64,000 bases of DNA from Phoronis australis (Eukaryota > Phoronida > Phoronidae), in the NCBI GenBank assembly GCA_002633005.1, contig NMRA01000413.1, positions 71,926 to 135,925 of the forward strand, read 5' to 3'. How positions within the stretch are numbered: the first letter of the stretch is position 1; every line of letters starts with the position of its first letter. The position numbers were made by a program, and so were the translations under genes. Positions 57,578 through 64,000 of this stretch are shown piece after piece. The notes beneath the pieces were generated by a model, which was given only the letters and a program-made list of their open reading frames with translations, was not told where the DNA came from and searched no databases.

Positions 57578-60395
57578 CCATCTGAAATTATCTATTTTTA
57601 TAATTCATAAATCACTTTCTAACATCACCTCACCCAATAGTTTAAACCATCAGGGAAAACAGTCATTTCACATTGTAGCTGAAAGACAGTGAATTATAAG
57701 CCTTGTTGTTAAAAGGCAAGTAGTTAGTGGACAGTATTCAGTGTTCTTGAATGAGGACTTAACGCAGACTTCTCACAATGCGGGATGTTTAAATAATTCT
57801 TATCATGAGTGGTTATTCTAGTTGAAACAAACAATTACGATAAATATTTCCGAATTTAGGACAATGAAAATATATATATTTTGAATCTGTAATTATGTAA
57901 CACACAGTATATATTCCTCTTTTTGTTATCAAGTCTTTTTAAGCACTAATTTGTACCTCAGCCATAATCACAAAATCCTCAAATATTGTATTCCTGTCTA
58001 TTTCTGTGACCTAATTTCCCTGCACAGCATCTTGGATACCAGTTTGGTTGTCTATAATCAAATGATTAGACATTTAGTCGCAAAAGCATCAAAGTTTGGC
58101 GAATTTCAGCTACAGGACCTCCTCTGGTAATGAATTAGAGGAAAAATCTTTCTAGATCTGTGTGTTTTCTTCATCTTGCTAGCGAAAGACTGGGATATAT
58201 ATACAGGCAACTGGTGCAGTTACGGACAGTGCGCTTTAAGTTCACCTGGTAGCATACCAATGTCAACCTTGTTGGCCACTTTTCAGTTTCACTATTTAAA
58301 AATAGCAAAACAAAAATAATGACCAAATTTTCTTTTGATATTGATATTCAAGATGAAATAACACAGAGATGTAGTTTTCTAAGTTATTGTTTTGTTTTCA
58401 TTTTGGGTTTTTTATAAAAATCCTCCAAGTTTTCTTTTTCATCAATAGTTTCTCACAAAAATGAAATGTTTTGAAAACAAATCCTAAGTTTCATTCTAAA
58501 ATCTAATTACCCATATATAAGATGATATTCCAATGTGATGAAGCCAAACTTGGACATTTTTCTAGAACCTCACAAAAACGCTGAGTTAAGACTAGACTCA
58601 ATGTGATCACAGTGGGTTATTCTATCAAGATTTGTGATATGCAAGCTGGTTTAAATGCTTCACCCATGTTATAATGTGACTTTATTAATATAATAACCCA
58701 AAGGTATCGTCACATGAGTTACATATTCTTCATACATAATCACGTACCTACAAGCAGGCACGCATGCATACATACATATGTACACAATGGAGTCTCAACG
58801 ATGCACATTCATTGAATCAGCTGCTCGTGAGTTAAACACTGAAATTACTATAGATTTTTAAGGAACTCAGTATCGAGAAGACGCTTGACCCTTTGTGCTG
58901 GGACTGCAGCTCTTTTCGCCATGCCTGGAAGCCTTGTTGCACACAGGAATGAAAACGAACTTTTGAATATCGGACTGTCACAGGCCAAACAAAATTGAGT
59001 CCAAGTTGAAAGTATACTAGCATTAGACTCCAAGACCAGCGAATATTTAGTAAACTTGCCTCGCTTGTCAGAACAAGATAACACTGACTGTAGTCATTAT
59101 AATTGTCTGAAATCTTGTATGTAAAATTCAACTCCATAAACTTTCAGAAAGTTTCAAAGTATCCAATGCTTTTCTTTGGCTTAAAAGTGCAAAAACTGTT
59201 TTACTGATATTCTACAACCACAAGATGGAGTTACCAGAAAACTTGCCAAGGAAAAATGCAAATAATTAACTGACATTTTTCAAAGATCTCCACATCCGGA
59301 AAGTTATTTAAACATGACATGCACAAGGTTGGTATGAGTAGCACGAGTCTGTTGGAAGTGATTTTATGAAGTTCAAACCCATGAGGTCTAATTCATTTAT
59401 CAGGGGCAAGAATTTGCATCCTGTGTTGAAGGTTTGTGTACGTTTGCCACACTTATACAACCTCCTTTCTATTCCTAGTCACAGCAACATATTGTAGAAG
59501 AAATTTAGCTCAGTGTATAAAAAGAAAGTACTGGTTTATTACAAGTATTATAATGGAAAATTGGGCTTTTGAGGCAGGTGACAAGGAGAAAAATATATTT
59601 TGTTCAAACAAAAGCATTTCAGGAGCTTGCACTGTGAATTTAACAAGTAGCACACATGTATTCCATCTAGACCATAACCTTGGTCAGTTCACCACTCTTC
59701 TATAACCATTACAATGCCTTTTACAGAAGAAAGTTGTGAACACCCAAAGATCTTTACTCCATACCACATCTCTCAAGCCTCTGTCACATATGTCACAACC
59801 TAGAATAGACAAGAAATATAGGTCTGGACCATCACAGCAGTTTACACCTGAGTAGGCAGATTCATATCCTTGGAGCTAAACAAACATAGTCTCTTACTGA
59901 ACTGATCCATCCGGAAGTCACAATCAATATACTTGAGTTGGCTTGGCAGTCTCCTGCAGTACAAGGCAGTCTCAACTGATACACATGGCTAATACGCACT
60001 CCTAAGGGGCTTTACTACCCATTAATATTCAATTTAATTAACAGTTCCTCCCTTGTTGGTTAATTTACAAAGTAGATGCTGTATATTATGTTCTATCAGG
60101 AACCATTTCTTGCCAAATAAGCAGTACTGCAATAAGAAAGTGTCTGCTACATACATTTTGTCACATGCAGTGTTCAATCTAGCATTTACAAACACTAGAT
60201 TCCTGTTGACACACAGTCCAAAACTAGGAGGTACATTTCTGTTTTGAGATTGAGAACAGTTAAGATACCAACACATGAGCAAAGAACAACACAATATCGG
60301 AAAAATGAGGTGAATCTGTTGTTACTTTTAATAATGGAAATATGGGAAGATAACCTAAGAACGGAAGCTGATAATTCTTATTGCTTTATCTTTTT
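57578..60395. other. No gene seen
   Basis: AT-rich. I looked on the minus strand for the missing Naam first exon (FD-rich EF-hand start ending in phase 2) and did not find one. Confidence 0.4.
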
Positions 60396-60398
60396 CAT

Positions 60399-60652
60399 TA
60401 GCTTTTTTAACAGCTTTACTGAGGTGATACAATGATAGGTGAAATGCAGGCTTGGGCAAACACTGCATTAATGTCATGATAATTCTATCAAAGGTGATAT
60501 TTTACTAATTTGAAAACCTAAATTTTAGAATTTGAACAATTTTTCTTTAGCTTTTAAAACAGCTTTACTGAGGTGATGCCACACTTGACATGATACATAA
60601 AGCAGGCTTGGGCAAACACTGAAAATCTAAATTTTCAAATTTGAACATTTTG
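60399..60652 (+). repeat. ~150-bp tandem duplication
   Basis: AACAGCTTTACTGAGGTGAT, GCAGGCTTGGGCAAACACTG and TTTGAACA.TTTT recur in the same order about 150 bp apart. Confidence 0.75.
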
Positions 60653-61696
60653 GTACTGACATTAAGCACCCCACTTCAACATGCTCTATGAAGGCATAAC
60701 AGTCCACAGCAATTCAGCTGGCATTAGATTTAAAGTCAAGTGAGAAGTATGCACAAGCAGCTAAACTAGGTATTTTTCATTTAAACTAGAAAGCAGTATT
60801 AGGGTGTAGCTTAAATATGCTTGTTATGTAATGTATCTAACAGAAGACCAATTAAACAGCTCAATGCAAGGCTAAACAACAGGGAGGTTCAACTACCAAC
60901 AGGGCAACATATAGCAAGTTTTCAATAACAGAGGGTGTTCTTTCCTCACTAAGATTTCAGTCAGATTGACAGCCATAAATTAAAAGCTACTAACATGCTA
61001 ATTGCATGACTTCAAAGAAGTGCCAAACAATTTCATAACACACATAGAAATGTGGACAAGGTGTGGTTTCCTCACAAAAATACAATCAACTGATTCCTTG
61101 AGCCAATTTTAATCACAAGGGAAATGTCAAATTCTATATAACTGACAGGCAGACAAATGGACATACCTGTTGAAAAACAAACAAGCAGATAAATGGCACA
61201 GGCCAAAAATCTTGAAAATCCTCCTCAGTAGAGGTATCACACAAAAGATCTATAACACCACCTAAGAGTGGGTGGCATTATTTTACTAACCAATCAATTT
61301 TCTCTGAAATTTGCAAGACAGTATGGAACAATTCAATAGATGCTTAATGTAACTGGCCTTACAGTGCAGAACAAAATGTCAGTTGTGTGACAGACACAAG
61401 ATTATAATTAGCATTGATTTTGTGAATTTATAAACAGTCATACCAGAATTAATTGAAGTTATTACATAAACTACAAGTTTAATATAGGCCATATGTAATT
61501 TAAGAGGTGATTTCAAGCTAAACTGTTGTCAGGATTTGAAAACAATGGAAAATATAATTATACTGTTAAATCTTAATATTGATCTTGAGCTGGGAATAAG
61601 TTAATTTTTGACACATCTATAACAGGGTTCCATTAAGAAATCTAATAATATTACAAAACGTTCTGAACAACAACTCAAAAATTCATAAGCAAGAAG

Positions 61697-61855
61697 TTTA
61701 AAGGTGAAGGCAACCCTTTTCATGTCATTTTAAGCAAAAATAAGGTCTGTTGGTTATCCCAGACATCAACTTAATTACAGCTTTTCGTAATTTAATTAAA
61801 TATTCGTTCTCTACTCCGGAATTGACGTTTTGGGAGGCAAGCATTTCGCGCCAAT
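61697..61855. mobile_element. Interspersed element with AAGGCAACC start, copy 2
   Basis: Left half of the element at 36957-37515, same orientation, diverged after about 150 bp. Confidence 0.55.
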
Positions 61856-61945
61856 TTCTTTTCATATAGTCTGACTTACATAAGATAAGTTATTCCTGGA
61901 ACGAGTTGATGTAAGGTTTAAGGGCTGCCTGGATGTTAACTAGTG

Positions 61946-62073
61946 CAACTTGCATCACTTGTGATGACTTACTCCACCCTATTGAGGTAGGGTAACTTGT
62001 TCTACTGCAACTTGCACCACTTGTGATGACTTACATGTACTACCTTATTGAGGTTGGGTAACTTGTTCTAGGG
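61946..62073 (+). repeat. ~62-66-bp tandem duplication
   Basis: CAACTTGCA[TC]CACTTGTGATGACTTAC ... GGGTAACTTGTTCTA is present twice in succession. Confidence 0.85.
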
Positions 62074-63370
62074 TAACTTGTGCTACTTTAGATTCGTGTG
62101 AGGCCGCAAACTTGGGGAAAAGCAGAAGTAATTATCAGCACTGGTAACATGCAGACGGGCCTTCTGTTCTGCACCTTATTCGCATCAGCTGTCCAATTGT
62201 CATGCAGAGAGCAACAACTTCCACATTTCCCTAGCTATTGGATGTGTGTGTGTGAACGCTTCACTTAAAAGTGAGGTGGGTTGCACTAGTGCAAATTATT
62301 CTAGGGTAGGCTGTGCGTGAATGAGACTTAACACTTGGACAAAGGAAATCTATGAAGTACATGTAAGTGAGGAGAGGTCAGTTTTAGCACACACTCTACA
62401 ACTAGGTACCAGTGTCTAACAGGAAATGTAGGCCAGATTTTACATTACAGGCTAAGTTACATAACAATCATGGCTCCTTGCATAAAAATTTCTACCTTTT
62501 GCAAATAGCATATGGTGTTTTCATGTCCTGATGCTCTCTTTTCAGCTAAGTCACAGTTCAAGCAACAGCAGTATGCCCATTTCATCAGCAGAGCATGTCA
62601 CTATCATTTGTCAGCAAAATAATAATTTTAGACATTATCACTATGTAACATTATTATGATCAATCACTTGTCTTGTAAAGCAAAACTCAAAATTAAAATT
62701 TGTACTGTAATCTCCAGGTTTAACACCTGGGCGCTTAAATTGGGGAACCCAGAACAAGAGGGATGGGCGACTACGTGGACATGGGTGCATAAATGTGAAA
62801 TTTTCAAAAATTCTTTCAGCACAATTACTTGAACATGGGCACGTAAATCCAATGAGACCGGTCCAGGAACGCAACCCGTAACTCAGTGGACATCCAACAC
62901 CAACAAAGTTATTCAAAGCTGTAACACATACAGGATTTCCACTTTCGAAAGCATGATTTCGCGAAACCATTACCCAAAAATCAGATGTTTTCAAATAAGC
63001 GCGCTGCAAAATTTCATGCAGTGGAACTGTCTGGATTACGAATCGGCAAGTTTTATTTCAGATCAGTGAATGTAACCACCTTTCGTAGTGTTCATCTTCA
63101 TTTAAAAATACGGATGATTCTTTGCCATTAAATGGAAACCACTATTCTCTGGAATTGAAACCAAAATGGTTTTCGTAACGGTTGTCGCGTTATTGCTTCC
63201 AGCAACAGTTGAAAAATTGATCAGACTGTCAAACCAAATCACTTTTTATACCACAATCAATTCTAATTGTTTTTCGTATTCTATTCAATGGTGTCACACT
63301 TGAACTTCCACGATTGAAAATTTTTTTCATACAATGTTTAGTAAAATTTATTCCCCAGGGCAATTCCATT

Positions 63371-63757
63371 TGTGACGGACGTACAATCAGAGAACATTTT
63401 GATCAATTATGAAAAAATTGTGTATCCTAGGAAAATGATTAATACATCAATTGATAGGTATCATTGATAGCTTTCAAAGTGTGTATCAACTTTTCTCCTA
63501 TCCTTTTATCTGACTTAAAGGGTGTGACGGACGTACGCAGAGAATTTGAAATTTTGAAAAAAAAAATTTAACGTTAATTTTCTGTGAGTTGCATTTGGTT
63601 ATATTTTTTTTTGTTTTATATGATTTAGTTCAATGTTTGCAAAGTGCAAAACACTAAATTTTTTTATGACATCTTCTAAGAAATTTGCGTAAGACAGCTC
63701 GATGTAAGTTGAGTGCGTGTGACGGACGTACATGAAGGACGTACATGACGGACATAC
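63371..63757 (+). repeat. Scattered TGTGACGGACGTAC motif
   Basis: Exact 14-mer at 63371, 63533 and 63718, then variants GAAGGACGTAC (63734) and TGACGGACATAC (63746). Spacing is irregular. Confidence 0.8.
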
Positions 63758-64000
63758 CCTCTGATTTTCTAGTATTAAATTGTTTGTTGTAACTAATATA
63801 AATTCAGAATGATTCAAACTTTTGCAGTATTTAAGCTATATTGATCTTTTGCTACTGACTCAATGTAATTAAGTCAAAATGTACCGATTGACCTTTTGCA
63901 TGAAATCATCACTGGTAGGCCTATGCTGGGAATATACTCTAGGATTTTAACTTTTCAATATATTCGATTAAAGGTATAAAACAACTCCCTAAAACTCTCA

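Noticed and set aside
58832-59137. 101-codon minus-strand frame
   Set aside because: No recognisable domain; a second frame over the same DNA is also open.
62641-63009. 122-codon minus-strand frame as the missing Naam first exon
   Set aside because: No EF-hand start motif (F-D-x-N/D) and no donor in phase 2.

Overview
This is a window of animal (metazoan) nuclear DNA, not bacterial or viral. Coding information is split into short exons with GT...AG introns. Open frames without splicing are almost all short chance frames, and the intergenic DNA is AT-rich and full of foldback/MITE-like elements, tRNA-derived SINE heads and minisatellites. One gene is an invertebrate-type nicotinamidase fused to EF-hands, an enzyme vertebrates lack. 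Together with the intron-rich structure this suggests a marine invertebrate, perhaps an invertebrate deuterostome; the phylum is an inference I cannot prove from the window. There is one assembly gap (12351-13232), and there are single N bases at 8973 and 56887.

Layout. 1-13 kb: no convincing gene; a dense repeat landscape (tRNA-like SINE heads, a 1.24-kb element with 44-bp inverted termini, a foldback family with GGGCCCGGTCTC ends, a long hairpin near 10.9 kb). 13.2-13.7 kb: a CpG- and CRE-containing stretch with a well-formed start codon on the minus strand running into the gap and a possible divergent start on the plus strand. 15.7-30.9 kb (+): a complete 13-exon SLC6 Na+/Cl- dependent amino-acid transporter, closest in motif to glycine transporters. 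Its joined reading frame is 676 residues and all exon phases agree; it has a long 3' UTR carrying a MITE-like insert and a polyadenylation signal at 30862. 31-43.7 kb: no confirmed gene; one well-formed exon-like segment at 32945-33062, several dispersed repeats and a MYND-zinc-finger-like fragment near 39.2 kb. 43.7-56.3 kb (-): an EF-hand nicotinamidase (Drosophila Naam type). Seven exons are visible and encode the last 319 residues; the 5' first exon(s) were not found. Its introns carry MITEs, minisatellites and an array of same-strand CTCF-consensus-like motifs. 56.4-64 kb: repeats, including a 1-kb foldback copy, and no recognised gene.

The two confirmed genes lie tail to tail. The transporter would import a small amino acid (probably glycine) across the plasma membrane. 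The nicotinamidase would deamidate nicotinamide to nicotinic acid in the Preiss-Handler NAD+ salvage route. I see no functional link between them beyond neighbourhood.
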